A stretch of DNA of 46,173 bases from Halanaerobiaceae bacterium (GCA_007134885.1 SLJX01000100.1:1-46173), one strand, 5' to 3'; positions 32,493 through 41,122 are shown, numbered from the stretch's first letter. Numbers and translations: made by a program. The notes: a model not told the origin generated them from the sequence alone.

Positions 32493-32927
32493 ATGTTAAA
32501 AAATCAATCCGGTTTCACCCTGATTGAAATGATGGTGGTAATGGTTATAATTGGTATTCTGGTGGGTGTAGGGGCTCCTCATATTATGCAGGCCCGGGAT
32601 AATGCTGAAGTGGCAGCCCTGCAGATGGAACTTTCCGGTCTGCAGCTGGCCTTGGAACAGTTTTATCTTGATAATGAATATGTTTATCCTGAAGACGGCG
32701 AAATAGGAGATATTGTGGCAGAATTTAACCATCTCCAGGCATATTTAGATGAAAATAATGCACTTGCGCATGATGCAGAATATTCGTTTGAGAATAATGG
32801 CAAAGACTATACCTTTTCAATTAGGGTCTATGATGAGCCTGAAGGAGATTATCTCACTTTAATAATCAGCAGCAATGATGCTGGAATCAAAAGAGTCAGA
32901 GGGGAAAGTGAGCCCCCCTCTGAATAA
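32493..32927 (+). CDS. Type IV pilin / GspG-like major pseudopilin
   Basis: 144-aa prepilin. The leader MLKNQSG is cleaved before FTLIEMMVVMVIIGILVG (class III signal, Glu+5 present). The rest has a GspG-like helix (AEVAALQMELSGLQLALEQFYLDNEYVYPED) and an acidic variable domain. GGAGGG precedes the ATG. Its canonical signal and first place among the pilin genes suggest it is the major subunit. Confidence 0.93.
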   Translation: MLKNQSGFTLIEMMVVMVIIGILVGVGAPHIMQARDNAEVAALQMELSGLQLALEQFYLDNEYVYPEDGEIGDIVAEFNHLQAYLDENNALAHDAEYSFENNGKDYTFSIRVYDEPEGDYLTLIISSNDAGIKRVRGESEPPSE

Positions 32928-32936
32928 CAGGAAAGA

Positions 32937-33422
32937 GTGAGTAGTAAAAAGATGAAAATGATAGAAATTATTGCTGTACTGTTGATAGTTTCGCTGCTGC
33001 TGGGAGTTAACTTCCAGCAGCAGCGCCTCTTTGCGCGAATTCTGGTGGAAGACCAGATAGGTCAGTTGATGCTACAATTTAATACCATCCGGAAGCAGGC
33101 TCTCCTGGAGGATAAAACTTTTGTGGTAACCTTCAATCCTGTTGCTGGAGTCTATGACAGGGCAGGTTATCAGGAATACCATCTGACCAGGCTGGAATAT
33201 ACCGGTCAGCCCCTGGAAGAAAGAGAGATTGTTTATCGGGAATATTATGACAGCAGGCTGATTTTGCAATTTAAGGGGGAGGAGGTTGCTGATGAAAATT
33301 TTACTCCCATCAGTTTCACCGGGCAGGGTACGGCCAGCAGTGGCTCGCTGGGCTTTGAATATCAGGGTTACAGCCGGGAAGTTGTGGTCAACAACAGGGG
33401 CAGAATTTATTCAAGCAGATGA
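32937..33422 (+). CDS. GspH/FimT-like pseudopilin with atypical processing site
   Basis: A 161-aa protein with an N-terminal hydrophobic helix KMKMIEIIAVLLIVSLLLGV and a beta-rich C-terminal domain (SLGFEYQGYSREVVVNNRGRIYSSR) like GspH/FimT minor pilins. Glu at +5 is kept, but the Gly expected at -1 is replaced by Lys (KKM/KMIE), so prepilin peptidase cleavage is doubtful. Start GTG 32937 after AGGA. It lies 9 nt after the major pilin and overlaps the next gene. Confidence 0.82.
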   Translation: MSSKKMKMIEIIAVLLIVSLLLGVNFQQQRLFARILVEDQIGQLMLQFNTIRKQALLEDKTFVVTFNPVAGVYDRAGYQEYHLTRLEYTGQPLEEREIVYREYYDSRLILQFKGEEVADENFTPISFTGQGTASSGSLGFEYQGYSREVVVNNRGRIYSSR

Positions 33423-33819
33423 TAACCGAGGTTTTACCCTGATTGAAGTTATGGTTGCCCTGGTGATACTGTTGATGATCATCATGACCTGGGGTAGGGT
33501 GTTTATCACTGCTGGAACGGTCCAGGAAAGGCTGGAAAAGCAGATGAATTTTTTTAATCAGGGAACTATTCTGGGCCATGAAATTATTGCCAGCCTGGCT
33601 GGTGATGCGATGGTACCATCCTGCTGCCAGGAACTGACAGTTGAAGAGTTAAAATATTATAACTTCACCTTTTCTCAGGCTATAAATCTGGAAGCCCTGC
33701 AGGAGGTAAAAATATACTTCACCATCAACCAGTTTTTTGTCAATCAGGGCAGAATTTATCAGGTGAAGATCAGCTGGAAAAGAGAAAATCTAGATTTCTT
33801 TTTCTGGAAGGTTATCTAA
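33382..33819 (+). CDS. GspI/PilV-like minor pseudopilin
   Basis: Prepilin with GFTLIEVMVALVILLMIIMTWG; cleavage after Gly of ADDNRG. The reading frame is open back to 33286, but a long leader is unlikely. The TTG at 33382 gives a 17-residue leader and about 145 aa; an ATT at 33409 placed 8 nt after AGGGG is another option. Either way the start lies inside the preceding pilin gene, implying translational coupling. A CC pair is present (PSCCQEL). Confidence 0.85.
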   Translation: MWSTTGAEFIQADDNRGFTLIEVMVALVILLMIIMTWGRVFITAGTVQERLEKQMNFFNQGTILGHEIIASLAGDAMVPSCCQELTVEELKYYNFTFSQAINLEALQEVKIYFTINQFFVNQGRIYQVKISWKRENLDFFFWKVI

Positions 33820-33862
33820 AAGTTGGCAAACATTATCAGTCATAAAAAGGTATATAGAAGAA

Positions 33863-34423
33863 ATGGGGCAGATGAGAATGAGGATAAAACCAATCGTAAT
33901 ATTTAATCTCAAATCTGAGCAGGGTTTTACCCTGCTGGAATTAATAACAGTACTAGCAATTGCCTCGGTTCTATTTTCTTTAATGACAGGAGTGTTGGTT
34001 CAGGCCGGTTCCTTTTACCATTTTTTTATTGAAGACAGCCCTGTGGCGGGGGAGACAATGATAATAATAAATAAAATCAGCCGGGAAATATCCCGGGCGA
34101 CAGAGATTGAAGTTGAGGATAATATCCTGACAATGAAGCTTTATGTTAGTTCCGGTGAAGAAGATCCCGAGCAGCACTGGATTCGTTACAGGACCTATGA
34201 ATCCAGCAGGGGAACTGAACTGGGCTTTCAGAGAGAGGTTTCTCAGGTAGGAGAAGAAATTGAATTTACCAGAATAGATAGTGTTCTGGGAAATATTGCT
34301 GATTTTAGTGTGGGCTTGATTCCCAGGGAATTGATTAAGATTTCGATCTGCCGGGCCTCAGCTTCCGGGAAAACTATATCAAAACAGCAAACAGTTTATG
34401 CAAAAAAAGGAGAAAGTAGATGA
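33863..34423 (+). CDS. GspJ/PilW-like minor pseudopilin
   Basis: A 186-aa prepilin; leader ends ...LKSEQG before FTLLELITVLAIASVLFSLMTG. The remainder (EDSPVAGETMIIINKISREISRATEIEVEDN, RYRTYESSRGTELGFQRE) resembles the PilW/GspJ fold. Start at ATG 33863 gives a 21-residue leader; ATGs at 33872 and 33878 are possible. Its TGA overlaps the next ATG (ATGA). Confidence 0.86.
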   Translation: MGQMRMRIKPIVIFNLKSEQGFTLLELITVLAIASVLFSLMTGVLVQAGSFYHFFIEDSPVAGETMIIINKISREISRATEIEVEDNILTMKLYVSSGEEDPEQHWIRYRTYESSRGTELGFQREVSQVGEEIEFTRIDSVLGNIADFSVGLIPRELIKISICRASASGKTISKQQTVYAKKGESR

Positions 34424-34770
34424 GAGTATTATCCAGGTCTGAGGGTGGTTATCTGCTGATCTATACTCTCATTTTAACCCTGATTTTGACATTGCTGGCA
34501 GCATCACTGGCCGGGATCTGGCACTGGAGATTGAACTTACAGCAGCTTCTCAGGCAGCATCTGGAAATTGAGACTCTGATGGTATCCGGGATTGCTATGG
34601 CTCATCTGATTAGTAATATTTCAGAAGAGAAAAATGATATCTGGCTGGAACTGCCACCTCCGGACACCAGAAGCCTGTTAATTGTCTTTGATTCTCATAG
34701 TGATGGTGGATTTCAGGTTTTGATCAAAGATGAGGATAAAATCGTAGAGAGCTATACCTATAACTATTAA
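34420..34770 (+). CDS. PilX/GspK-like minor pilin subunit
   Basis: A 116-aa protein starting MRVLSRSEGG followed by YLLIYTLILTLILTLLAASLAG, a pilin-type helix lacking Glu+5 (Tyr instead). Absence of Glu+5 is characteristic of tip subunits (GspK, PilX-N type). The C-terminal part is small and acidic, far shorter than GspK. 4-nt overlap with the upstream gene. Assignment rests on the N-terminus and operon position. Confidence 0.72.
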   Translation: MRVLSRSEGGYLLIYTLILTLILTLLAASLAGIWHWRLNLQQLLRQHLEIETLMVSGIAMAHLISNISEEKNDIWLELPPPDTRSLLIVFDSHSDGGFQVLIKDEDKIVESYTYNY

Positions 34771-34790
34771 TTTAACTGGAGGGAAGAAAT

Positions 34791-35717
34791 ATGTTGAGAA
34801 AAAATTTGCAGGCAGCAATCTGTATTGATAATCAGGATTTAATTTACCTTTCCAGAAAGAAAATTTCGGGAAAAAGATCTGCTGAGCGGGTTGTAGAAAT
34901 TATTAAAAAGAAACTGCCCGATTCAATTATAGAAAGCGGAAACATTATTAGGCCTGAACTCCTGGATAAAATTCTGCAGGAATTAAAGCTGGAAATATGC
35001 CATAAACCCGGTCGCATTAATCTGATTATATCTGATAATAATGTCTTTGCCAGAAGTTTTGAATTTCCTCTGCTAAACAAAAAAGGATTAGAAGAATGTA
35101 TATATCTGGAGGCAGAAAGATTTCTACCCTATAAAATTCAGGAAGCAGTCGTGGATTATTCTCTGCTGGCCACCGGTGAAACGGGTTACAGTGTATATGT
35201 GGTAGCAGTTCCTAGAAATCTTGTCAGAAGCTACTGCCAGATTCTGGGCAAATATTTTCCTTCACTGCACAGAATTACTGTCAGAGGGGAATCCATCTGG
35301 CTGTTGTTAAAAAATCTGCTGGGCGGTCAGGAAATACTGCTGCTGGAAAATTATAAACATGATATCTTCATTACTGCCGGTGGGTCAGGTAAAATTTATT
35401 TCAGTCAGAATATAAAAAAAGACAGCCAGAAGGAACTAGGTGGTATAACAGCCCTTGAGGTTGTTCAGTCTGCTGATGAATATCTCAGCAAGGAATTTAA
35501 AAAAGAACCTATCAAGAAGGTTCTCTGGTGGTCAGCTGACAGCAATGGTTTAGATAGGCTGCCCCGGGAGGATTTTGTCAGAGGTCACTGCTGGAGGAGA
35601 CTGGACTGGAAACAGCTAAATGTTGCTGCTGAAGAAGAACTGCTGTCTGAAAAAATTATGAAAAATGTTAATTCCAGCAATCTGCTGCCTGTGCTGGGAT
35701 TGTTGAGCTGTGCTTGA
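34791..35717 (+). CDS. PilM-like actin-fold protein
   Basis: A 308-aa cytoplasmic protein in the PilM position before PilN. It is divergent, but it keeps a PilM-like stretch, EECIYLEAERFLPYKIQEAVVDYSLL, followed by VYVVAVPRNLVRSYCQIL. PilM binds the cytoplasmic N-terminus of PilN and links the alignment complex to the ATPase. GGAGGG precedes the ATG. The next gene begins 8 nt before its stop. Confidence 0.85.
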   Translation: MLRKNLQAAICIDNQDLIYLSRKKISGKRSAERVVEIIKKKLPDSIIESGNIIRPELLDKILQELKLEICHKPGRINLIISDNNVFARSFEFPLLNKKGLEECIYLEAERFLPYKIQEAVVDYSLLATGETGYSVYVVAVPRNLVRSYCQILGKYFPSLHRITVRGESIWLLLKNLLGGQEILLLENYKHDIFITAGGSGKIYFSQNIKKDSQKELGGITALEVVQSADEYLSKEFKKEPIKKVLWWSADSNGLDRLPREDFVRGHCWRRLDWKQLNVAAEEELLSEKIMKNVNSSNLLPVLGLLSCA

Positions 35718-36285
35718 TTATCTGCTGTCAGCCGGGAAGAAAGTTGCTGATATATTCAAAAAAGGCAGAAAGGATTCGAAAATTAATCTACTCTGGCCCA
35801 ATCCTGTAAGTATTGATCGCAAACTGACATTTTTCCTGATCATATCTGCTCTGATTTTGCTTATACTGTTATTCTACTACTTTTATCTGGCAGTTCAAAT
35901 TTCAAATTTCGAGACTGAAAAATTTGAACCTTTGTTAAAGCCAGAGCAGGAACAGCAACTTAAACGTGAACTGGAAAATATAAACTTCTGGCTGAATTTT
36001 TCTGCTGCAGAAAAAGCTTTATCAGCTATCTGCCTGCCTCGACTGTTGCTGGCAGCAGATGATATTTTAGGTGAGGAAAGCAGACTTCATGAAATCAGCT
36101 ATCAGCCGGGAGAACTTATACTCAAAGGACAGACGGCAGATATCCAATCTTATAATAATATAATTCACCGGCTGGCGGTCTGGCGAAGCCAGGGCTTTGA
36201 AATATTTCTGGAGAGAACAGGCTATTTTGCCAGCCCAGAATTTAAATTAATTTTGCTGGAGGTGGGTAAAGCTGGAAATGATTGA
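35710..36285 (+). CDS. PilN-like inner membrane protein
   Basis: A 191-aa bitopic protein. The cytoplasmic N-terminus carries INLLWP, the motif by which PilN contacts PilM, then a transmembrane helix (about 39-63), then a periplasmic ferredoxin-like domain (LHEISYQPGELILKGQTADIQSYNNIIHRLAVW). GTG start overlapping the PilM stop; it overlaps the following gene by 8 nt. Confidence 0.87.
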   Translation: MLDYLLSAGKKVADIFKKGRKDSKINLLWPNPVSIDRKLTFFLIISALILLILLFYYFYLAVQISNFETEKFEPLLKPEQEQQLKRELENINFWLNFSAAEKALSAICLPRLLLAADDILGEESRLHEISYQPGELILKGQTADIQSYNNIIHRLAVWRSQGFEIFLERTGYFASPEFKLILLEVGKAGND

Positions 36286-37258
36286 AACAAGAACAAAAAT
36301 TAAAGCGGTTTTGTTTGTTGCTCTTCTGGTAGTGTTAATCTATTTTAACTCACTGGTTTCTTCGGCAAAAATGGCCCGAACTGAATTTATCAATTACTTT
36401 AAAGTGCTTGAGCAGCAGCAAAGAAATCAGCTGCTGCTGCTGGAAACCAGTGGAAATTTTCAGGAAGAACTTAAGGCTGGCAAATATCAGTTTCTTTCCA
36501 GCCGGGAACTGCAGCATATTATTTTAGATAAGATTCATCAGTCAGGGATTTTTATTCTGGATGAGAGCATATCAAATACCGGTCCTCTGGAAATAAGACT
36601 GGTTCTGGAAGCTGATTATTCAATACTCGGTGAATTTTTATCATGGGAATTGCTGCAGGCCCCGGAACTTCTGCAGATCAAGGAAATGGTATTGCAACAA
36701 AAAAATAAGGGACTTGTCATTTTGGATTTTTCTTATGAGCTGGCTGAAGATATTTTGCTCTCTGAAGATTATCTATCTGAGCTAAAAGCCCCTGGATCGT
36801 CAGGTCTGAACAATACTTCCGAAAATGGCAAAAACAGACATAATGAAAATTTGCAGAAATTTATAAAATATAGACTGTCTGATCGAGGAAGTGTTGAGGA
36901 AGCAGCTTATAACATTTACTCTGAAAGTAATCTCTCGGATAATATTATTAGCTATCAATATCAGCAGCAGGGGTTTTTGGGAATCAAAAATAACTCAATT
37001 GATGAAACAGTAAAAAAGGATTTTACTGTTAAATCTATAGAAGAATTGCCCTTCAGTTTCAGATGGAAGGGATATATTTCTGGCCGAGAAAAAGATTTAT
37101 ACCTTTTTGAAACTCAGGAAGGCTTTTTCTTTCTTTCGCCCGGTGACAGTATTATGCTCTCTGAGCCAGTAAAAAATACATTAATAGAATTAGAACTTAG
37201 CAATGACAGAATTTATTTAAAACATGGGACTATAAAATATATAATAAGCGAATTTTAA
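36278..37258 (+). CDS. PilO-like protein with PilP/GspC-like C-terminal domain
   Basis: A 326-aa protein with one N-terminal transmembrane helix (KIKAVLFVALLVVLIYFNSLV) and a PilO-like periplasmic region up to about 165. An Asn/Ser-rich linker (about 168-200) leads to a C-terminal domain containing FRWKGYISGREKDLYLFETQ, then SPGDSI and IYLKHGTIKYIISEF. That last part reads like the HR/PilP domain (Y.G...G..Y..V..GD...V....I.L..G....). No separate pilP exists in the operon, so a PilO-PilP fusion is inferred. It lies directly before the secretin gene, where PilP belongs. Confidence 0.72.
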   Translation: MIETRTKIKAVLFVALLVVLIYFNSLVSSAKMARTEFINYFKVLEQQQRNQLLLLETSGNFQEELKAGKYQFLSSRELQHIILDKIHQSGIFILDESISNTGPLEIRLVLEADYSILGEFLSWELLQAPELLQIKEMVLQQKNKGLVILDFSYELAEDILLSEDYLSELKAPGSSGLNNTSENGKNRHNENLQKFIKYRLSDRGSVEEAAYNIYSESNLSDNIISYQYQQQGFLGIKNNSIDETVKKDFTVKSIEELPFSFRWKGYISGREKDLYLFETQEGFFFLSPGDSIMLSEPVKNTLIELELSNDRIYLKHGTIKYIISEF

Positions 37259-37310
37259 CCCTTCGGATATAAACCAGGGCAGAAAATAAATCAGGATAAA
37301 GGAGGATAAC

Positions 37311-38930
37311 ATGAAAAGGCTGTTCGGCATATTATGTTTGATTTTACTGGTGGTTATTTTCTCAGGGTATTATATTGAACCGCTGAAGGCAAATTCAATT
37401 AAAGTTGTTACTTCAGCTGAGACAGGGAAAATTGATCTGGAGAGAAAAATTAGTGTTCATCAGGCTGACATTAGAGATATTATTTATTCCTATGCCAGGG
37501 CTCAAAATCTGGACATATATTTATTTGAAGATGTTTCAGGGAGAGCCAGTCTTCAGATATCTGGTATGGAGGGAAAAGAACTGCTGGAAAATATAATACT
37601 GGCCAGTGGTTTTGCTTATTTTGAATTGAATGAGGTAATTTATATCGGAAAAGAAGATAATATTACACGTTTAAAGAGCAGGGTTCTGGCCGAAGAAATA
37701 CAGCCAAAAGAAAAATTGCAATTGAAAATAATAGAGGTGGACTGGCGGGCAAACAGATCACAGCTGCTTTTGCGGTTTTTCCCAAAACTGGAAATTGATT
37801 ACTGGGAGGAGGAAGCACTGCTGCTGTTGATAGGAGCGGAGGATGAAGTTGCCGGAGCAGAGGAGCTGGTTGAAAATTTAAAGATTAATCTGGAACAAAG
37901 CAAAACCGGACCAAACCTTTCCGGAGATGCAGAAAGTAGTTTGATAAAGGAATATTTGTATGTTCAATCAAACCTGCAGCAGCAGGAGCTGGATCAGATA
38001 TTAAAAAGAGAAGGAATCTCTTTTACCTATCATTCCCCAAGCGGACAGCTAATAATAGTAGGAGAAGCTGAACTAGTTGCTCAAACTGCCCGGTTGATTG
38101 AAGAGCAGGGAAACAGCTTATTTCATTCCCCGATGATAATTGAACTGGACTATCAGACAGCTGAAGAAGTTATAATATTACTCCAGCCTCTTTATCCGGA
38201 GGTGTATTTGCAGGCTCTGGCAGTAAACAGGCTGCATATTTCGGGAATATCCCAGGAACTTGAGGAAATATCAAACCTGTTGCCACATCTTGATCAGATT
38301 CCTGCTCAGATTTTAATAGAGTTTGAAGTTCTTGAAATCACAGAACATGATAGATATGAAAATAATGCTTTTAATTCTCTGCCTTCTCTTGAAATAGGAT
38401 TATCATTTCCCCTGAAAGCAGAAGTGAGTTTAAACTGGCAACAGCATTTAACTGCCATGAGAGAAAATGGAAAGCTAAAGGTTTTAGCAGCTCCCAGACT
38501 TGTATCCCTTACTGGACATCCCGCAAGGCTTCATATTGGAGAGAGGATACCTTTACCGGTCTATGATCAGGAGGGTAGAAAGGCCAGGTATGATTATCTT
38601 GATTCAGGGATAATACTAAACCTGAAAGCAGAGCTTACCTCCCGGAATGAAATCCTGCTGGCTCTTAAGCCTGAGGTCAGTACTGCTTCACCTCATAATA
38701 GCAGTGTCCCTCAGTTTAATACCCGGGAGCTGGAAACAAAAATCAGGCTCCGGTGTGGAGAAACATACTTTATCGGAGGCCTTTTTCAGGAATATGATCA
38801 GCAGATTACATCATCTGTACCGTTTCTGGAAAACATCCCTCTGCTGGGGGAATTATTTTCCCGGAAACAGTTGATCTCCCGCAACACTGAGATCATAATA
38901 TCAATCACTCCACACCTGCTGGATAATTGA
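37311..38930 (+). CDS. Secretin (PilQ/GspD family)
   Basis: Outer-membrane channel of the pilus/secretion machine. A signal peptide (MKRLFGILCLILLVVIFSGYYI) is followed by an STN/N0-like domain (VHQADIRDIIYSYARAQNLDIYLFEDV), N1-like domains, and the secretin core (LPHLDQIPAQILIEFEVLEI, LAAPRLVSLTGHPARLHIGERIP, VPFLENIPLLGELFSRKQLISRNTEIIISITPHLL). 539 aa. A secretin is meaningful only in a cell with an outer membrane. Last gene of the operon; terminator at 38989. Confidence 0.94.
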   Translation: MKRLFGILCLILLVVIFSGYYIEPLKANSIKVVTSAETGKIDLERKISVHQADIRDIIYSYARAQNLDIYLFEDVSGRASLQISGMEGKELLENIILASGFAYFELNEVIYIGKEDNITRLKSRVLAEEIQPKEKLQLKIIEVDWRANRSQLLLRFFPKLEIDYWEEEALLLLIGAEDEVAGAEELVENLKINLEQSKTGPNLSGDAESSLIKEYLYVQSNLQQQELDQILKREGISFTYHSPSGQLIIVGEAELVAQTARLIEEQGNSLFHSPMIIELDYQTAEEVIILLQPLYPEVYLQALAVNRLHISGISQELEEISNLLPHLDQIPAQILIEFEVLEITEHDRYENNAFNSLPSLEIGLSFPLKAEVSLNWQQHLTAMRENGKLKVLAAPRLVSLTGHPARLHIGERIPLPVYDQEGRKARYDYLDSGIILNLKAELTSRNEILLALKPEVSTASPHNSSVPQFNTRELETKIRLRCGETYFIGGLFQEYDQQITSSVPFLENIPLLGELFSRKQLISRNTEIIISITPHLLDN

Positions 38931-38988
38931 CAATTAAAGCAGGAATATTTATATCCAGATAGAAATATAATTACAGGGCTAAATTTTT

Positions 38989-39027
38989 ACCCCGGTTTCT
39001 GAAGTTAGAGCCGGGGTTTATTTTTGG
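38989..39027 (+). terminator. Terminator of pilus operon
   Basis: ACCCCGG (38989-38995) pairs with CCGGGGT (39011-39017), 15-nt loop, followed by TTATTTTT. Confidence 0.85.
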
Positions 39028-39065
39028 TAGATCTCCATTATTTTTAGTAGAGCTCCATTATTTTA
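39026..39065 (+). repeat. 20-nt tandem duplication before aroK
   Basis: GGTAGATCTCCATTATTTTT (39026-39045) is followed directly by AGTAGAGCTCCATTATTTTA (39046-39065), 17 of 20 identical. Confidence 0.8.
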
Positions 39066-39084
39066 AAAGCTGCAGGTGAAGATT

Positions 39085-39597
39085 ATGATAATTACTTTAA
39101 TAGGGATGATGGGCTCAGGTAAGTCCAGTGCTGCCCGGGAAATTGCGGCAGAACTTGACTGGGACTGGATCGATACTGATGAGCTTATCATCGAACGGGA
39201 GAATAGAGAAATAGAATCAATTTTTGCCGAAGAGGGAGAAAAATATTTCCGCAGGATTGAAAAACAGATAATTTCAGAAATTTATCAAATTCCAAAAGAT
39301 CTGGTAGTGGCTACCGGCGGGGGAGCGGTTATAGCTCGGGAAAACCGCCGGATATTTCTAGCAAGGAGCGAGGTTTTCTGGCTTTCAGCTTCGGTTGAGA
39401 TTTTGCTGGAGAGAACTGCTGGCTCTGACAGGCCGCTGCTCAAGGTGGCAGATAAAAAAGAAAAATTAAATAATTTGCTGGAAGAACGAAAAAAATACTA
39501 TAGAATCGGACGTAAAATTGATACCTCAGATTTAAACGCCTCTGAAGTTGCCGACAGGATAATCCGGACAGTAAATTTAACCAGAAAGGATGGATAG
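39085..39597 (+). CDS. aroK: Shikimate kinase
   Basis: Phosphorylates shikimate with ATP, step five of the chorismate pathway. P-loop GMMGSGKSS, shikimate-binding DTDELI, FRRIEKQI, GGGAV, and the lid SDRPLL are all visible. 170 aa. ATG 39085 lies 5 nt after AGGTGA (39074-39079); the GTG at 39076 is part of that ribosome-binding site. aroQ starts 2 nt after the stop. Confidence 0.95.
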   Translation: MIITLIGMMGSGKSSAAREIAAELDWDWIDTDELIIERENREIESIFAEEGEKYFRRIEKQIISEIYQIPKDLVVATGGGAVIARENRRIFLARSEVFWLSASVEILLERTAGSDRPLLKVADKKEKLNNLLEERKKYYRIGRKIDTSDLNASEVADRIIRTVNLTRKDG

Positions 39598-39598
39598 A

Positions 39599-40042
39599 AT
39601 GAAAAAGATTGCAGTTATTAACGGGCCTAATATGAACTGGCTGGGACAGCGGGATACTTCGCTTTACGGCAGTAAAAATCTGGCCCAGCTGGAAACAAAG
39701 ATTACCGATGCTGTTGAAAAAATTGGCTGGGGGGTAATATGCTATCAAAGTAACTCGGAAGGAGAACTAATAAATTTTATTCAGGATGTCAGCTCAGATG
39801 CAGCAGGTTTTATTATAAATCCAGCTGCCTATACCCATTACAGTCTGGCACTGACAGACTGCCTGGCAGCTTTAGAACAGCCTATAATAGAGGTTCATTT
39901 CAGCAACCTGTCCGGCCGGGAAAAATCAAGGCAGAAGATGTTAACTTCCCGGGAGGCTGAGGGAGTTATCATGGGCCTGGGAGAAGAAGGATATTTTTTA
40001 GCGATTGAAGCTTTACGAACAATTCTTGAGGGGGATAAATAG
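39599..40042 (+). CDS. aroQ: Type II 3-dehydroquinate dehydratase
   Basis: Dodecameric type II dehydroquinase of the shikimate pathway. INGPNMNWLGQRDTSLYG holds the catalytic Tyr and Arg loop; YQSNSEGELI, INPAAYTHYS and EVHFSNLSGREKSR complete the active site. 147 aa from ATG 39599, which lies 8 nt after AAAGGA (39585-39590); the ATG at 39590 overlaps that site. Coupled to aroK, and followed by an aminopeptidase gene as in many clostridia. Confidence 0.96.
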   Translation: MKKIAVINGPNMNWLGQRDTSLYGSKNLAQLETKITDAVEKIGWGVICYQSNSEGELINFIQDVSSDAAGFIINPAAYTHYSLALTDCLAALEQPIIEVHFSNLSGREKSRQKMLTSREAEGVIMGLGEEGYFLAIEALRTILEGDK

Positions 40043-41122
40043 ATGACAGGTATGAACAGCAAAAGAAAGGAAAGTGTTTATGAAATTTTGCAGAATAAAA
40101 GCCTTGATGCAATTTTAATTACTTCCTCTGAGAATTGCTATTATCTTTCAGGCTTTACCGGAACAGCAGGTGTGATAGTGATTACAGGTGAAAGAGATTA
40201 TTTTATCACTGATTTTCGCTATCTGGAGCAGGCCGGAGAGCAGGTTTCCGGGTGTGAAATAAAAGAGATAAGCAGGAATAAGGAGGAGAAACTGGCCGAA
40301 TTTTTAACTGACTTAAATATCTCCAGTTTGGGATTTGAGGATGATCATGTCAGTTATGAATATTATCATAAAATGATAGATCTCTGTGAGGATATTACCT
40401 TTGTGCCCCTGAAGGGCAGTGTTAAAGATTTAAGACTCATAAAAGAGCCTGAAGAGATAGAAAATATTAAAAAGGCTGTTGAGATTACAGAAAGGGCCTT
40501 TGATAAACTGCTGGATTATATTGAACCCGGCAGGACAGAAAAGGAACTGGCTGCAGAATTAGAGTATCTCCTTCGGAAGGAAGGGGGAGAAAAACCGGCC
40601 TTTGATTTTATTGTGGCTTCAGGTAAAAGATCTTCCCTGCCTCACGGAGTGGCTTCTGATAAAAAGGTTGCCCGGGGAGAATTTATTACTTTTGATTTTG
40701 GTACTCATTACAATAATTATTGTTCTGATATGACCCGCACTGTTATTCTGGGAAAGCCTGATGAAAAGCAGAGGGAAGTTTACGAAATAGTTTTACAGGC
40801 CCACAGGCAGGTCAGCAATAACCTCAGGGCTGGCATGAGCGGTGTTGAGGCTGATGCTATTGCCCGGGAGATAATTACTGAAGCCGGATATGGCGATAAT
40901 TTTGGCCACGGCCTGGGTCATGGAATTGGAATTGAGATTCATGAAGCTCCCAAATTGTCCACTCAATCCGAAGACACCCTAAAGCCCGGAATGGTTGTTA
41001 CCAATGAACCTGGGATTTATATTTCAGATTGGGGCGGTGTTCGAATAGAGGATGATCTGCTTGTTGAAGAAGATGGCTGTGCAGTTTTGAATTCCAGCTC
41101 TAAAGAATTAATAATCCTCTAG
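40043..41122 (+). CDS. M24 family Xaa-Pro aminopeptidase
   Basis: Dinuclear metallopeptidase cleaving N-terminal residues ahead of proline. A creatinase N-domain (1-125) precedes the pita-bread fold. Metal ligands can be read: Asp in TFDFGTH, Asp in SDMTRT, His in GHGLGHGIG, Glu in TNEPGIY and Glu in VRIEDD. 359 aa, the usual length. Starts immediately after the aroQ stop with GAGGGGG upstream. aroQ-pepP-efp is a common Firmicute arrangement. Confidence 0.95.
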   Translation: MTGMNSKRKESVYEILQNKSLDAILITSSENCYYLSGFTGTAGVIVITGERDYFITDFRYLEQAGEQVSGCEIKEISRNKEEKLAEFLTDLNISSLGFEDDHVSYEYYHKMIDLCEDITFVPLKGSVKDLRLIKEPEEIENIKKAVEITERAFDKLLDYIEPGRTEKELAAELEYLLRKEGGEKPAFDFIVASGKRSSLPHGVASDKKVARGEFITFDFGTHYNNYCSDMTRTVILGKPDEKQREVYEIVLQAHRQVSNNLRAGMSGVEADAIAREIITEAGYGDNFGHGLGHGIGIEIHEAPKLSTQSEDTLKPGMVVTNEPGIYISDWGGVRIEDDLLVEEDGCAVLNSSSKELIIL

